Shown piece by piece: positions 8,285 to 18,867 of a stretch of 64,000 nt of DNA. Numbering within the stretch: position 1 is the stretch's first letter; each line of letters opens with the position of its first letter. The position numbers and the translations under genes were made by a program. The notes below the pieces were generated by a model, which was not told the DNA's origin, did no database searches, and was given only the letters and a program-made list of their open reading frames with translations. This DNA comes from Cytobacillus oceanisediminis 2691 (lineage in GTDB: Bacteria > Bacillota > Bacilli > Bacillales > Cytobacillaceae): positions 1,959,501 to 2,023,500 of the forward strand of contig NZ_CP015506.1 in the NCBI RefSeq assembly GCF_000294775.2, in the 5' to 3' direction.

Positions 8285-9151
8285 ATGGTTCTATTTGGCC
8301 GAGTATCAACAGCAATGGTAACTCCATTCGATCATAAGGGACATATTGATTTCCCTAAAACAACACAGCTTATCAATCATCTTATTGAAAACGGTACAGA
8401 TTCATTGGTTATTGCCGGAACTACCGGCGAGTCGCCAACATTGACCAAAGAGGAAAAGCTGGCATTATTCAAACACGCAGTGAAAGTGGCTGACAAACGT
8501 GTGCCTGTAATTGCAGGCACTGGAAGCAATAATACGTACGAATCCATTGAATTAACGAAAAAAGCAGAGCAAATTGGTGTAGATGCCATCATGATCGTTG
8601 CACCTTATTACAATAAGCCAAATCAGGAAGGGCTTTATCAGCATTTCAAGGCAATTGCAGAAAACACGAGCCTCCCAGTAATGGTTTACAATATTCCTGG
8701 ACGCTCTTCGGTCAATATTCTGCCTGAAACGATCATCCGCCTTTCGGAAATTCCAAACATTGCGGCAGTTAAAGAAGCAAGCGGAGATCTGAATGCTATG
8801 GCAAAAATCATTGCCAATACGGATGAGGACTTTATGCTTTATAGCGGTGATGACGGCCTTACTCTTCCATGCATGGCAATTGGGGGAACTGGAATCGTGT
8901 CTGTGGCTTCCCATGTGATTGGCAATGAAATGCAGGAAATGATCACAGCTTACCTGAATGGTGAAAATGAAAAGGCTGCAAAAATCCATCAGAAAATTCT
9001 TCCGATCATGGAAGGCCTTTTTGCTGCCCCAAGCCCAGTGCCTGTAAAAACAGCGCTGCAGCTTAGAGGGCTGGATGTCGGATCCGTCCGTCTTCCTATG
9101 GTTCCGTTAACAGAACAGGAACGCAGCGCAGTTGCTGCCCTATTTAAATAA
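8285..9151 (+). CDS. dapA: 4-hydroxy-tetrahydrodipicolinate synthase
   Basis: Condenses pyruvate with aspartate semialdehyde. 288 aa class I aldolase (beta barrel). GTTGESPTL gives the pyruvate-binding threonines, MVYNIPGRSSVNI carries the active-site Tyr, and the Schiff-base Lys is in AAVKEASGDL. Its product feeds both cell-wall DAP/lysine and, in sporulating cells, DpaAB upstream. ATG 8285 with AAGGAGTG. Confidence 0.97.
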   Translation: MVLFGRVSTAMVTPFDHKGHIDFPKTTQLINHLIENGTDSLVIAGTTGESPTLTKEEKLALFKHAVKVADKRVPVIAGTGSNNTYESIELTKKAEQIGVDAIMIVAPYYNKPNQEGLYQHFKAIAENTSLPVMVYNIPGRSSVNILPETIIRLSEIPNIAAVKEASGDLNAMAKIIANTDEDFMLYSGDDGLTLPCMAIGGTGIVSVASHVIGNEMQEMITAYLNGENEKAAKIHQKILPIMEGLFAAPSPVPVKTALQLRGLDVGSVRLPMVPLTEQERSAVAALFK

Positions 9152-9162
9152 TTCCGTGCTTG

Positions 9163-9196
9163 CCAACCAGTGTTTTGCTGGTTGGTTTTTATTTTT
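9163..9196 (+). terminator. Terminator after dapA
   Basis: CCAACCAG (9163-9170) pairs with CTGGTTGG (9178-9185), followed by a T-rich run. Confidence 0.9.
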
Positions 9197-9428
9197 GTTA
9201 ATAAGCCGTCTTTCGAGCTTCCATGAAACCAGAAATATAATGCCTTGAGATGAATGGCCATGGAGCCCGCATGAAGCCCAAAATCAAAAGCTGAAAGTGG
9301 AAATGGTCGTCATGGGTCTTCCAAGTACCCTAAACCAGAGCCAACATTTTTCTACAATGAAACTCTTTAAGTTTATGAGAAGGCAAAAGTATCTTGCCCG
9401 CCCTATTAAGCCCTATGTATAAATTTGG

Positions 9429-9458
9429 TTGTCATGGTTTTATGACTTCAAGTATAAT
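9429..9458 (+). promoter_or_regulatory. SigA-type promoter for rnjB
   Basis: TTGTCA (9429-9434), 18-base spacer, TATAAT (9453-9458), about 50 bases before the rnjB start. The rest of the 9197-9428 gap shows no gene or structure that I can support. Confidence 0.6.
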
Positions 9459-9507
9459 ATGGATAACTGATCTTGATCGGCTGAACATGCATGGGAGGAT
9501 ACGTACA

Positions 9508-11175
9508 TTGAAAAAGAGACAGAATGAAAGCATCAAGCTAGCAGCACTCGGAGGAGTCGGAGAACTTGGGAAGAATATGTATTTGGCAGAGGTGGACGAG
9601 GACATATATGTAATCGATGCCGGATTAATGTTCCCTGAAAATGAAATGCTCGGAATTGACATCGTGATACCGGATATTACATATTTAGTTCAAAACAAGG
9701 AAAGAGTGAAAGGAATTTTTCTGACACATGGGCATGAGGATCATATTGGCGGCCTGTCTTATGTGCTGACAAAGGTCAATGTTCCTGTTTATGGGACAAA
9801 GCTGACTCTGGCGCTGGCCAAAGCCAAAATGAAGGAACAGGAATACAGAGGCAAAGCAAAGTTTATTGAAATAAATTCAGATACCAAGGTTGAATTTGAT
9901 TCGGCAGATGTAACTTTTTTCAGGACTGGCCATAGCATACCGGATAGTGTCGGAGTGGCTATCCATACTTCCGAAGGTGCGATTGTATATACAGGAGACT
10001 TCAAATTTGATCAGGCAGCGACTGCCTTATACAAACCTGAAATCGGCAAAATGGCGCGCTTAGGGGAAGAGGGGGTTCTTTGCCTGCTATCTGACAGTAC
10101 AGAAGCAGAAAAGCCGGGGTACACCAACTCAGAATCGAAAGTGGCCAGAGAGATGACAGCTGCATTCTATGCTGCTAAGGGGAGAGTCATTGCAGCTTCC
10201 TTTGCTTCTGACTTAATCCGCATACAGCATATTTTTGATGCGGCCATGGAAACGGGCAGAAAAGTGGCAGTGGTCGGGAGAAGTCTGCAAAAGATCTTTG
10301 ATATTGCCATGCAGCTTGGATATTTGCAGGTCGGAGAAGATGTGATAATACCTGTCGCTGAAATCAGCAAATACAGTGATGACCAGATCGTTGTTCTTAC
10401 CACAGGTAATCAGGGGGAGCCGATTGAAGCCCTTCAAAAAATGGCGAAGCAGTCTCATAGACAGGTGAATATCAAAAAGGATGATACCGTTTTACTGGCC
10501 GCATCTCCATTAAGGGGAACAGAGGTATTAATTTTTAAAACGATTGATATGCTGTTTAGAGCTGGTGCTGAAGTCATCCCTGGAAAGGGAACTTTTAATA
10601 CCTCCAGCCATGGCAGCCAGGAAGAACTTAAATTTATGATAAATCTGATGAGTCCGAAATTCTTCATTCCAGTTCATGGGGAATACCGTATGCTGAAAGC
10701 GCATGCTAAAATTGCCAGGGACTGCGGAATATCAAGCGGACAAATTTTCATCCCTGATAAAGGCGATGTAGCAGAAATTAAAGATGGTGTAATCGTTCCC
10801 GGAGGAAAAATCCCTTCAGGAAATGTGCTGATTGATGGAATCGGTGTCGGCGACGTCGGAAATATCGTATTAAGGGATCGAAAGCTGCTTTCGCAGGATG
10901 GAATCTTATTAGTGGTGGTCACTCTTAATAAAAAGGAAAAGAAAATATCAGCTGGCCCTGAAATCATTACAAGAGGTTTTGTATATGTCAGGGAATCAGA
11001 AAAGCTTCTGGAGGAAGCTGTAAAAATAGTAAAGGAAGCGGTAGAGCAAAACCTTGCCAGAGAATCCTTTGACTGGTCCGGCATTAAGCAGGATATGCGT
11101 GACAGCCTGAATCAGTATCTGTATGAAAAAACAAAACGAAGACCAATGATCCTTCCAATTCTGATGGAGGGATAA
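9508..11175 (+). CDS. rnjB: Ribonuclease J2
   Basis: Metallo-beta-lactamase/beta-CASP ribonuclease of RNA maturation and decay, partner of RNase J1. From TTG 9508 (GGGAGG at 9493-9498) the protein is 555 aa, the normal length; an ATG-like start further up (9394) would add 38 residues unlike the family. The metal motif is intact as THGHEDHIGG near residue 75, with YTGDFKFD and the C-terminal HGEYRML also present. Assignment as J2 rather than J1 rests on location between dapA and tepA, as in Bacillus. Confidence 0.93.
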   Translation: MKKRQNESIKLAALGGVGELGKNMYLAEVDEDIYVIDAGLMFPENEMLGIDIVIPDITYLVQNKERVKGIFLTHGHEDHIGGLSYVLTKVNVPVYGTKLTLALAKAKMKEQEYRGKAKFIEINSDTKVEFDSADVTFFRTGHSIPDSVGVAIHTSEGAIVYTGDFKFDQAATALYKPEIGKMARLGEEGVLCLLSDSTEAEKPGYTNSESKVAREMTAAFYAAKGRVIAASFASDLIRIQHIFDAAMETGRKVAVVGRSLQKIFDIAMQLGYLQVGEDVIIPVAEISKYSDDQIVVLTTGNQGEPIEALQKMAKQSHRQVNIKKDDTVLLAASPLRGTEVLIFKTIDMLFRAGAEVIPGKGTFNTSSHGSQEELKFMINLMSPKFFIPVHGEYRMLKAHAKIARDCGISSGQIFIPDKGDVAEIKDGVIVPGGKIPSGNVLIDGIGVGDVGNIVLRDRKLLSQDGILLVVVTLNKKEKKISAGPEIITRGFVYVRESEKLLEEAVKIVKEAVEQNLARESFDWSGIKQDMRDSLNQYLYEKTKRRPMILPILMEG

Positions 11176-11180
11176 CAAAT

Positions 11181-11218
11181 AAAACACAGCCTGGAATTCA
11201 ATGCCAGGCTGTGTTTTT
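11181..11218 (+). terminator. Terminator after rnjB
   Basis: AAAACACAGCCTGG (11181-11194) pairs with CCAGGCTGTGTTTT (11204-11217) and runs into further T residues. Confidence 0.92.
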
Positions 11219-11302
11219 TGCCTTCTGTCTTCAGCAATAAAACGCATGAAAAAGAATCCCGCGTTCATACTAACAATATATTGCTTGAAGGGAGAAATAA
11301 GG

Positions 11303-12055
11303 ATGGAAAACGATATGAAAAATAACCGCAATGAGGGCGGGGAAGGGCAAGAACAGCCAAAAGAGGATAAACCATCTGCTCTTATGGAGAAGATTCAGCA
11401 GCTTGGACAAACGAATGTGCCTCAGCTGTCTCAGGATTCCAAAATTCATTGCCTGACCATTGTCGGACAAGTAGAAGGACATCTTCAGCTTCCGCCGCAA
11501 AATAAAACAACAAAATATGAACACTTAATTCCTCAAATTGTAGCGATTGAGCAAAACCCAAAGATAGAAGGTCTTTTGGTCATTTTGAATACAGTAGGCG
11601 GTGATGTGGAAGCCGGACTGGCAATATCAGAAATGCTGGCATCTTTATCAAAGCCAACCGTCTCCATTGTCCTTGGAGGAGGCCATTCCATTGGTGTGCC
11701 TATTGCTGTTTCATGCGATTATTCATTTATTGCAGAGACGGCTACGATGACCATCCACCCTATAAGACTGACCGGCCTGGTAATCGGTGTGCCGCAAACT
11801 TTTGAGTATATGGATAAAATGCAGGATCGGGTTATTAATTTTGTAACAAAGCATTCAAATATTTCCGAACAGAAATTTAAAGACCTGATGTTTGATAAAG
11901 GCAACCTAACCAGGGATATTGGGACAAACGTGGTCGGCAGGGATGCTGTTGAATATGGCCTGATTGATGAAGTTGGCGGGGTAGGGCCTGCGCTGGCAAA
12001 GCTGAATGAGCTGATAGATATGAATAAACCTAAAGAAGAAGTGATGGTTCAATGA
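11303..12055 (+). CDS. tepA: ClpP/SppA-class serine protease TepA
   Basis: Cytoplasmic protease of the ClpP fold, known in B. subtilis as translocation-enhancing protein TepA. 250 aa from ATG 11303 (GGGAGAAATAAGG upstream). The first 45 residues are charged and low complexity; the crotonase-like core follows, with [17 protein letters not shown] and the nucleophile region [13 protein letters not shown] (Ser in GHSIG). Followed by ylzJ with a four-base ATGA overlap. Confidence 0.93.
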   Translation: MENDMKNNRNEGGEGQEQPKEDKPSALMEKIQQLGQTNVPQLSQDSKIHCLTIVGQVEGHLQLPPQNKTTKYEHLIPQIVAIEQNPKIEGLLVILNTVGGDVEAGLAISEMLASLSKPTVSIVLGGGHSIGVPIAVSCDYSFIAETATMTIHPIRLTGLVIGVPQTFEYMDKMQDRVINFVTKHSNISEQKFKDLMFDKGNLTRDIGTNVVGRDAVEYGLIDEVGGVGPALAKLNELIDMNKPKEEVMVQ

Positions 12056-12273
12056 TCATTTATACAATGATGCCCCAAGAGCTCATTTACCAAAATGAGC
12101 AGGATGATTTTGGCAAACAGAAAATTGTGTCTTATGAAGGAATCCCGCTCTTAGTTGAAATGAACTCAGGACAGGAATGCCGAATCTTAAGAATCATGAG
12201 CAGCGACCCCTCCCATTATATGGATGAAAGATATACTCCCGGGTCCATGATCACCTTGACGCAGTTAAGCTGA
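12052..12273 (+). CDS. ylzJ: YlzJ-like protein
   Basis: 73-aa protein of the YlzJ family, conserved downstream of tepA in Bacillus; function unknown. Overlaps the tepA stop codon by ATGA, so it is translationally coupled. No membrane segment; starts [13 protein letters not shown] and ends with a YTPGSMITL segment typical of the family. Confidence 0.88.
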   Translation: MIIYTMMPQELIYQNEQDDFGKQKIVSYEGIPLLVEMNSGQECRILRIMSSDPSHYMDERYTPGSMITLTQLS

Positions 12274-12333
12274 GAAATACATTCAAAAAACAACTTAATT
12301 AAGAATTGATATGATATAATAAAAGTAACTTTA

Positions 12334-12366
12334 GAAGCAGCCAAAAAATGGCTGCTTCTTCTTTCA
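12334..12366 (+). terminator. Terminator after ylzJ
   Basis: GAAGCAGCCA (12334-12343) pairs with TGGCTGCTTC (12349-12358), followed by TTCTTTC. Confidence 0.88.
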
Positions 12367-12437
12367 TAGCAGACATGATGTATTACATAATGGATTTTTG
12401 ATGATGCTGTTAATAAGAACAATGATAAGGTGATAAA

Positions 12438-14765
12438 ATGGCCAAAAGAAAGAAAAGAAAATCTAAAAAGAGCGAAACACTGAAACGGACAATGAAATTT
12501 GAACTTATTGCGCTGATCATACTGGCACTTGCTGTAATATCAATTGCTAAACTGGGAGCGGTCGGCAAAGCAACCGTGCTTTTTTTCCGTTTCTTTATGG
12601 GAGAATGGTACATGCTCAGCCTGATAGGATTAGTCATATTTTCAGGTTACCTGATGTGGAAGAGATCTCTTCCCTATCTATTCCACACAAAATTAATTGG
12701 CATTTATCTCATTATCAGCTCCCTGCTGCTGTTAAGCCATGTCACATTATTTCAGCTTCTCTCAAATGGCGGGAAGTTTGATGATCCAAGTGTGATAGCC
12801 AATACATGGGAACTATTCCGGATGGAGGTCCGGGGAGAAACAAGCACAACCGATTTAGGCGGCGGAATGCTGGGGGCAATTTTTTTCGCACTGTTTTATT
12901 ATCTTTTTGATGAAGCAGGTTCAAAGATTGTGGCCTTTTTATTAATTATTATCGGTTTCGTTCTCATTACAGGAAAAACGTTCGGAGATGCTGCCGGAAA
13001 AATGATGGCCGCAATGCTGAATTTCTGTAAAAAACAATGGGCTGCTTTTATAGATGATATGAAAGAATGGAAACAAAAAAGCAGGGCAAGACGAGAAGAA
13101 AGACAGTCAAGAAGAGAAGAAGAACAGCAGGCTCTCCAGCACGAAGAAGAACCAGAGACTGTTATTACCATCAATAATACTGCTGAACCGGCGCCAGAAC
13201 CGATTATTTCAAGCTTTGCCGAAAGAGCTTATCAGGAGGATCCTCAGGAAGCGGCTTCTAATCAGGTTCAGGAAGCAGCAGAGACTGAACCGGAGGATGA
13301 GAATGCGCCGCCAATTACGTTTACTGAAGTGGAAAACAAAGACTATGAGCTGCCGCCAATCAGACTATTGAAATTGCCAAGGCAGACGGATCAAAGTGGT
13401 GAGTATGAGCTTATCCATGCGAATGCTGCTAAGCTCGAAAGAACATTTCAGAGTTTTGGGGTAAAAGCGAGAGTGACACAGGTTCATTTAGGACCCGCTG
13501 TTACAAAATATGAGGTTCATCCCGATGTTGGGGTAAAGGTAAGCAAAATCGTTAGTCTGAATGATGATTTGGCACTGGCACTGGCAGCCAAGGATATCCG
13601 GATAGAAGCACCAATTCCCGGAAAATCCGCCATAGGAATAGAAGTTCCTAACTCTGAAGTAGCCATGGTTTCTCTTAGGGAAGTTATTGAATCCAAGCAA
13701 AACGACAAACCGGACTCGAAGCTATTAATCGGGCTTGGCCGTGATATTACCGGAGAGGCTGTCCTTGCAGAACTCAACAAAATGCCCCATCTTCTTGTTG
13801 CCGGTGCAACAGGAAGCGGGAAGAGTGTGTGCATTAACGGAATCATTACCAGCATTTTGATGAGGGCAAAACCGCATGAAGTAAAATTAATGATGATCGA
13901 TCCAAAAATGGTGGAATTGAATGTATATAACGGGGTGCCGCATTTGCTGGCGCCGGTAGTGACAAATCCGAAGAAAGCAGCTCAGGCGCTGCAAAAAGTC
14001 GTCAATGAGATGGAAAGGCGCTATGAGCTTTTCTCCCATACCGGGACAAGAAATATCGAAGGCTATAATGAGTATGTAAAAAGGCATAATGCCGAAGAGG
14101 AAGCACAGCAGCCCCTTCTGCCGTACATTGTAGTTATAGTGGACGAGCTTGCAGATTTAATGATGGTAGCGTCCTCCGATGTCGAAGATGCCATCACGCG
14201 CCTTGCTCAAATGGCAAGGGCAGCGGGCATCCATTTAATCATCGCAACCCAGCGTCCGTCAGTAGATGTTATCACAGGTGTGATCAAAGCGAATATACCA
14301 TCAAGGATTGCATTTGCCGTTTCATCCATGACGGATTCCAGAACCATTTTAGATATGGGCGGTGCTGAAAAACTTCTGGGAAGAGGCGATATGCTCTTCC
14401 TGCCTGTAGGTGCTTCCAAGCCAGTCCGTGTACAGGGTGCATTCCTGTCTGATGAAGAAGTAGAAGAGATCGTGGATTTCGTCATTGGTCAGCAGAAGGC
14501 ACAATATCAGGAAGAGATGATTCCAGAGGATATCCCTGAAGCGTCAGGAGAAGTGGATGATGATCTTTATGAAGAAGCTGTTGAATTGATTCTGGAAATG
14601 CAGACTGCTTCTGTATCCATGCTTCAAAGGAGATTCAGGATCGGCTATACCAGAGCTGCAAGGCTGATTGATGAAATGGAAGCAAGGGGCATTGTCGGTC
14701 CATATGAAGGCAGCAAGCCAAGAGCTGTGCTGCAGGGCAAGCCTTCGGAAGAAGCAAGTTCCTAA
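12438..14765 (+). CDS. spoIIIE: DNA translocase SpoIIIE/FtsK
   Basis: Septal double-stranded DNA pump that moves the chromosome into the forespore. 775 aa. An N-terminal membrane domain with about four hydrophobic segments (residues 20-180) is followed by a charged Glu/Gln-rich linker (200-300). The motor has Walker [14 protein letters not shown], Walker [14 protein letters not shown] and [14 protein letters not shown]. The C-terminal gamma winged helix ([20 protein letters not shown] to ARGIVGP) reads SRS/KOPS-type orientation sequences. ATG 12438 preceded by AAGGTGAT. Confidence 0.95.
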   Translation: MAKRKKRKSKKSETLKRTMKFELIALIILALAVISIAKLGAVGKATVLFFRFFMGEWYMLSLIGLVIFSGYLMWKRSLPYLFHTKLIGIYLIISSLLLLSHVTLFQLLSNGGKFDDPSVIANTWELFRMEVRGETSTTDLGGGMLGAIFFALFYYLFDEAGSKIVAFLLIIIGFVLITGKTFGDAAGKMMAAMLNFCKKQWAAFIDDMKEWKQKSRARREERQSRREEEQQALQHEEEPETVITINNTAEPAPEPIISSFAERAYQEDPQEAASNQVQEAAETEPEDENAPPITFTEVENKDYELPPIRLLKLPRQTDQSGEYELIHANAAKLERTFQSFGVKARVTQVHLGPAVTKYEVHPDVGVKVSKIVSLNDDLALALAAKDIRIEAPIPGKSAIGIEVPNSEVAMVSLREVIESKQNDKPDSKLLIGLGRDITGEAVLAELNKMPHLLVAGATGSGKSVCINGIITSILMRAKPHEVKLMMIDPKMVELNVYNGVPHLLAPVVTNPKKAAQALQKVVNEMERRYELFSHTGTRNIEGYNEYVKRHNAEEEAQQPLLPYIVVIVDELADLMMVASSDVEDAITRLAQMARAAGIHLIIATQRPSVDVITGVIKANIPSRIAFAVSSMTDSRTILDMGGAEKLLGRGDMLFLPVGASKPVRVQGAFLSDEEVEEIVDFVIGQQKAQYQEEMIPEDIPEASGEVDDDLYEEAVELILEMQTASVSMLQRRFRIGYTRAARLIDEMEARGIVGPYEGSKPRAVLQGKPSEEASS

Positions 14766-14782
14766 ACTTTATAAGAATGACA

Positions 14783-14823
14783 CATTAAAAAATGGCCAGT
14801 CTTCGGACGGCCATTTTTTAATG
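14783..14823 (+). terminator. Terminator after spoIIIE
   Basis: A 15-bp stem, CATTAAAAAATGGCC (14783-14797) with GGCCATTTTTTAATG (14809-14823). The A and T tracts on both legs mean it could work in both directions. Confidence 0.9.
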
Positions 14824-14889
14824 TATTTGAGAGATATAGGGCAAAAAAATGACGTCAATAAAAAAAGGTATGGGAATATGCCATACTAC

Positions 14890-14903
14890 TAAAAACGCTT
14901 ACA
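14890..14903 (+). promoter_or_regulatory. Possible cre (CcpA) site upstream of ymfC
   Basis: TAAAAACGCTTACA matches the catabolite-response consensus TGWAARCGYTWNCA except for one base. It lies in the roughly 370-base gap before ymfC, which otherwise shows only a short GTATGG/CCATAC hairpin (about 14869-14886) and AT-rich sequence. Control of the nucleoside-import operon by CcpA is a possibility only. Confidence 0.3.
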
Positions 14904-15192
14904 TAAAATGAAGAGGTATGGTACTTTCAACTCATCACAAAATAGGATTCATTGTCAGTTACTTTTTTAGCAGAAATCTTAAATGTAATCGTTTTCAAAG
15001 TAGTATTATACCAGAAAAAAGGAATTGGTACAGAGGGATTCACAAACATTTTGTTCTTTTCACCTTTTTTCGACAAATTGATAAATTTCTATTTCTTTAT
15101 TGGGTAAAAAGTGTTATAGTATTTTCGATTAGTAGGAATGATTGAACATCAGAGGTCTGATGTCTTGAGAACTGAAGTTGGAGGAACCCTGC

Positions 15193-15918
15193 ATGTCTAT
15201 TAAGTCAGATAACCGGCATTTATATTTGCAAGTCATCGATCGATTAAAACAAGACATTGAAGATGGAGTTTATAAAGAAAAAGAAAAACTTCCGTCTGAA
15301 TTTGATCTTGCCAAACAGCTTGGTGTTAGCAGAGCTACACTGAGGGAGGCATTGCGCATTCTTGAAGAAGAAAACGTAATTATCCGCCGTCATGGTGTAG
15401 GCACCTTTGTCAATGCAAAGCCGCTTTTCACATCAGGCATCGAACAGCTTAATAGTGTCACAAATATGATTTTGCAGGCAGGGATGAAGCCGGGAACCGT
15501 TTTCTTAAGTTCTGTAACTATGGGACCGACTGAAGATGATATCCGCAGATTCTCATGTTCGTTAGACCAGGAGATTGCCGTGATTGAGCGGGTGAGAACT
15601 GCAAATGGTGAACCGGTCGTTTATTGTGTGGATAAAGTTCCTGAGGATATTCTCCCGGACACATTTTCCCACGAACAAGAGTCGCTCCTCAACATGCTTG
15701 AAGAAGAGGCAAACCGGAAAATCACCTATGCTGTTGCCCAAATCGAGCCTATTGGCTATCACGAGAAAATTTCACCTATTCTGGAATGTGACCCTGAAAC
15801 TGCATTGCTGGTATTAAAGCAGATGCATTTCGATGAAGCGGATACACCGATTCTCTATTCGGTCAATTATTTCAGAGCTGATAAGTTCAGTTTCCATGTC
15901 CTCAGAAAGAGAATCTAG
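15193..15918 (+). CDS. ymfC: GntR-family transcriptional regulator YmfC
   Basis: HutC/FarR-type GntR repressor, 241 aa from ATG 15193 (TTGGAGGAA upstream). N-terminal winged helix with [20 protein letters not shown] and a second helix ending [11 protein letters not shown] (residues 10-75); C-terminal UTRA ligand domain (about 90-235). It sits directly ahead of the nucleoside ABC importer genes, 68 bases away, and plausibly controls them (inference from position). Confidence 0.88.
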   Translation: MSIKSDNRHLYLQVIDRLKQDIEDGVYKEKEKLPSEFDLAKQLGVSRATLREALRILEEENVIIRRHGVGTFVNAKPLFTSGIEQLNSVTNMILQAGMKPGTVFLSSVTMGPTEDDIRRFSCSLDQEIAVIERVRTANGEPVVYCVDKVPEDILPDTFSHEQESLLNMLEEEANRKITYAVAQIEPIGYHEKISPILECDPETALLVLKQMHFDEADTPILYSVNYFRADKFSFHVLRKRI

Positions 15919-15986
15919 CTTTTGGGGATATACGAAAACACAATTATTCCGCTAATGCAAAAACAATTTCTTAGGGGGTACCAACC

Positions 15987-17093
15987 TTGAAAAAGCGTAA
16001 ATTCGGATTGGCGCTATCTTTAGTTCTTGCTGCTGGAACGATTCTGGGTGCTTGCGGCAAAAGCGAAGAAAAAGGCGGAGAAACAGCTGGCGGAGACGAA
16101 AAAGAAAAAGCATTCTCTGTAGCGATGGTAACAGATGTCGGCGGTGTAGATGATAAATCATTTAACCAATCTGCCTGGGAAGGATTACAGGCATTTGGTG
16201 AAGAGAATGGACTTGAAAAAGGAAAAGGCGGATTTGACTATCTTCAATCACAGTCAGATGCTGACTATTCTACAAACCTTAATACATTAGCTCGTCAAGA
16301 TTTTGATCTTGTTTTCGGTATCGGATTCTTAATGGAAGGTGCAATCAATGAGATTGCCCAGCAGCAAAAGGATGCGCATTTCGGAATCGTTGACGCGGTT
16401 GTTGATCAGCCAAACGTAGCAAGCATCATGTTCAAAGAGCAGGAAGCTGCATTCCTTGCAGGTGTTGCTGCAGCAAAAGCAACTAAAGAAAACAAAATTG
16501 GTTTCATCGGCGGAATGGAGATTCCGGTTATCGAGCGATTCGAATCTGGATTCCTTGCTGGTGTTCAAGCGGTAAACCCTGATATTAAAGTAGAAGTTCA
16601 ATATGCTGGAGCATTTGATAAAGCTGAATTAGGTCAGACAATTGCTTCTAAAATGTACTCTTCTGGCGTAGACGTAATCTTCCACGCTGCTGGCGGAACA
16701 GGCAACGGTCTATTCAAGGAAGCTCGTGACCTTAAAAAGAAAGACCCGGCAAGAGAACTTTGGGCAATTGGTGTTGACTCAGACCAGACAGCTGAAGGTG
16801 TAGTTGAAATCGATGGCAAAGAGCACAATGTAATCCTTACATCTGCACTTAAGCGTGTAGACAATGCTGTTAAGGACCTTTCTACAAAGGCAAAAGACGG
16901 CAGCTTCCCTGGCGGAGAAACGACTACTTACGGATTGGCTGAAGACGGTGTAGGCCTTGCTACTATCAATCCGGAAGTATCTACTAAAGCAGAAATCGAA
17001 GGTGCAGTTAAAGAATGGCAGGAAAAGATCAAGAATGGTGACCTGACTGTTCCATCTACAAAAGATGAACTGGCTTCTTTTTCAGCTGAATAA
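15987..17093 (+). CDS. nupN: Nucleoside-binding BMP/PnrA-family lipoprotein
   Basis: Substrate-binding lipoprotein of a nucleoside ABC importer, 368 aa. TTG start 15987 behind TTAGGGGG. Signal peptide of about 22 residues ends in the lipobox ILGAC, so the mature protein is lipid-anchored outside the membrane. The BMP domain starts with [20 protein letters not shown]. The orthologous B. subtilis system (YufN/NupN) takes up guanosine; substrate here is inferred. First of four transporter genes, with a terminator-like hairpin between it and the ATPase that may raise binding-protein output. Confidence 0.92.
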   Translation: MKKRKFGLALSLVLAAGTILGACGKSEEKGGETAGGDEKEKAFSVAMVTDVGGVDDKSFNQSAWEGLQAFGEENGLEKGKGGFDYLQSQSDADYSTNLNTLARQDFDLVFGIGFLMEGAINEIAQQQKDAHFGIVDAVVDQPNVASIMFKEQEAAFLAGVAAAKATKENKIGFIGGMEIPVIERFESGFLAGVQAVNPDIKVEVQYAGAFDKAELGQTIASKMYSSGVDVIFHAAGGTGNGLFKEARDLKKKDPARELWAIGVDSDQTAEGVVEIDGKEHNVILTSALKRVDNAVKDLSTKAKDGSFPGGETTTYGLAEDGVGLATINPEVSTKAEIEGAVKEWQEKIKNGDLTVPSTKDELASFSAE

Positions 17094-17104
17094 TTTACTT
17101 ACAA

Positions 17105-17145
17105 GGAATAAGCAGGTTGCACTGCGGCCTCTTATTCCTTTTTTT
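17105..17145 (+). terminator. Intra-operon terminator after nupN
   Basis: GGAATAAG (17105-17112) pairs with CTTATTCC (17131-17138), followed by a run of T. Probably partial, allowing some read-through to the ATPase gene. Confidence 0.8.
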
Positions 17146-17331
17146 AAAATTAAAAGTTTAATTGAAGGACAGAAAAAATTCTGTATTTCACTTAGATTTT
17201 TAATGCAATAATCATATTTTTCTATTCATTAAGATGAGCTTGGCATTTTGGCCAGGTTTTTCTAAGAATTGCCAAGGTCTGACCTCTTACTACTAATGAT
17301 TTCCATATATTTTGAGCAAGGAGTGAAACAA

Positions 17332-18867
17332 ATGGATTATGTTATTGAAATGCTCAACATCCGCAAGGAGTTTCCTGGAATCGTAGCAAATGATAATATC
17401 ACGCTTCAGCTGAAACCAGGTGAAATTCATGCGCTGCTTGGCGAAAATGGTGCGGGCAAATCAACATTAATGAACGTCCTTTTTGGCTTATATCAGCCTG
17501 AAAAGGGTGAAATAAAAGTTAAAGGAAAGCCGGTGCGCATCACCGATCCAAATATAGCAAACGACTTGGGCATCGGGATGGTCCACCAGCATTTCATGCT
17601 AGTAGACCGTTTCACCGTCACTGAAAATATTATTCTAGGAAAAGAAACGACTAAAGGCGGAAAAATAGATATTAAAAAGGCTGAGAAGGAAGTCAGGGAA
17701 ATTTCTGAGCGATATGGACTTGCTGTTGACCCGCAGGCGAAAATTTCAGATATTTCTGTAGGAATGCAGCAGAGGGTAGAGATTTTAAAGACCCTTTATC
17801 GGGGAGCAGAAATCCTTATTTTTGATGAGCCTACTGCAGTTCTTACTCCACAGGAAATTAAAGAGCTTATTCAGATCATGAAAACCTTAATCCAGGAAGG
17901 CAAATCTATTATTTTAATCACCCACAAGCTGAAGGAAATAATGGAAGTTTGTGATCGAGTAACGGTCATCCGCAAAGGGGTCGGCATCGGTACGGTTAAT
18001 GTCAGCGAGACGAATCCTAATGAACTTGCCAGTTTAATGGTGGGAAGGGAAGTTACTTTTAAAACGGATAAAACAGTATCGAAGCCACAGGAGCAAGTGC
18101 TTGAAATTCAGGATTTAAATGTAAAAGATTCCCGGGGGCTTGGCGTGGTTAATAAGCTTAACCTTAATGTACGGGCCGGGGAAATTGTCGGTATTGCCGG
18201 TGTAGATGGAAATGGACAGTCTGAGTTAATAGAAGCTATTACAGGTTTGAGGAAGTCTGAAAGCGGTTCAATTAAATTGAATGGCAAAGAAATTATTAAT
18301 ATGTCACCGCGGAAAGTAACGGAGACGGGCGTAGGGCATATCCCTCAGGACCGTCATAAGCATGGACTTGTACTTGATTTTCCAATTGGAGAGAATATGG
18401 TTCTGCAAACCTATTACAAAGCTCCATTCTCTAAAAAAGGTGTTCTGAACTTTAAAGAAATCTACAGCAAAGCAACAAAGCTGATTAAAGAATTCGACGT
18501 CAGAACCCCAAGTGAATATACACTTGCTAGGGCACTTTCCGGAGGTAACCAGCAGAAAGCCATAATCGGACGTGAAATTGACCGCAATCCAGATCTCCTG
18601 ATCGCTGCTCAGCCGACACGCGGATTGGATGTCGGAGCAATTGAATACATTCACAAGCGTCTGATTGAACAGCGTGACCAGGGGAAAGCTGTGCTGCTTA
18701 TTTCATTTGAATTGGATGAAATCATGAATGTCAGCGACCGTATTGCTGTTATTTATGAGGGTGAAATTGTAGCAGTAGTTGACCCGAAACAAACAACTGA
18801 ACAAGAATTAGGTTTATTGATGGCCGGTTCTAAACGGAAGGAAGCGGGTGGCGAAAACCATGTCTAA
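17332..18867 (+). CDS. nupO: Nucleoside ABC transporter ATP-binding protein (double ATPase)
   Basis: 511-aa fused ATPase. First cassette: Walker A GENGAGKST, signature ISVGMQQRVEI, Walker B ILIFDEPTAVL. Second cassette: a degenerate Walker A GVDGNGQSEL, signature LSGGNQQKAI and LLIAAQPTRGLDVG, as is normal for this importer class. I use ATG 17332 (AAGGAGTG at 17319-17326); a longer frame upstream has no ribosome site. The 3' end overlaps the first permease gene by 20 bases. Confidence 0.93.
   Translation: MDYVIEMLNIRKEFPGIVANDNITLQLKPGEIHALLGENGAGKSTLMNVLFGLYQPEKGEIKVKGKPVRITDPNIANDLGIGMVHQHFMLVDRFTVTENIILGKETTKGGKIDIKKAEKEVREISERYGLAVDPQAKISDISVGMQQRVEILKTLYRGAEILIFDEPTAVLTPQEIKELIQIMKTLIQEGKSIILITHKLKEIMEVCDRVTVIRKGVGIGTVNVSETNPNELASLMVGREVTFKTDKTVSKPQEQVLEIQDLNVKDSRGLGVVNKLNLNVRAGEIVGIAGVDGNGQSELIEAITGLRKSESGSIKLNGKEIINMSPRKVTETGVGHIPQDRHKHGLVLDFPIGENMVLQTYYKAPFSKKGVLNFKEIYSKATKLIKEFDVRTPSEYTLARALSGGNQQKAIIGREIDRNPDLLIAAQPTRGLDVGAIEYIHKRLIEQRDQGKAVLLISFELDEIMNVSDRIAVIYEGEIVAVVDPKQTTEQELGLLMAGSKRKEAGGENHV

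Noticed and set aside
10674-11084. Long open frames opposite rnjB, and similar antisense frames over dpaAB, dapA, spoIIIE, nupP, nupQ, recA and mutL
   Set aside because: They mirror well-identified genes, have no ribosome sites and give serine-, isoleucine- or cysteine-rich translations typical of antisense shadows.
12438-14765. Vegetative FtsK rather than SpoIIIE
   Set aside because: Location after ylzJ and 775-aa length match SpoIIIE of Bacillus; the vegetative paralogue lies elsewhere in that genus.
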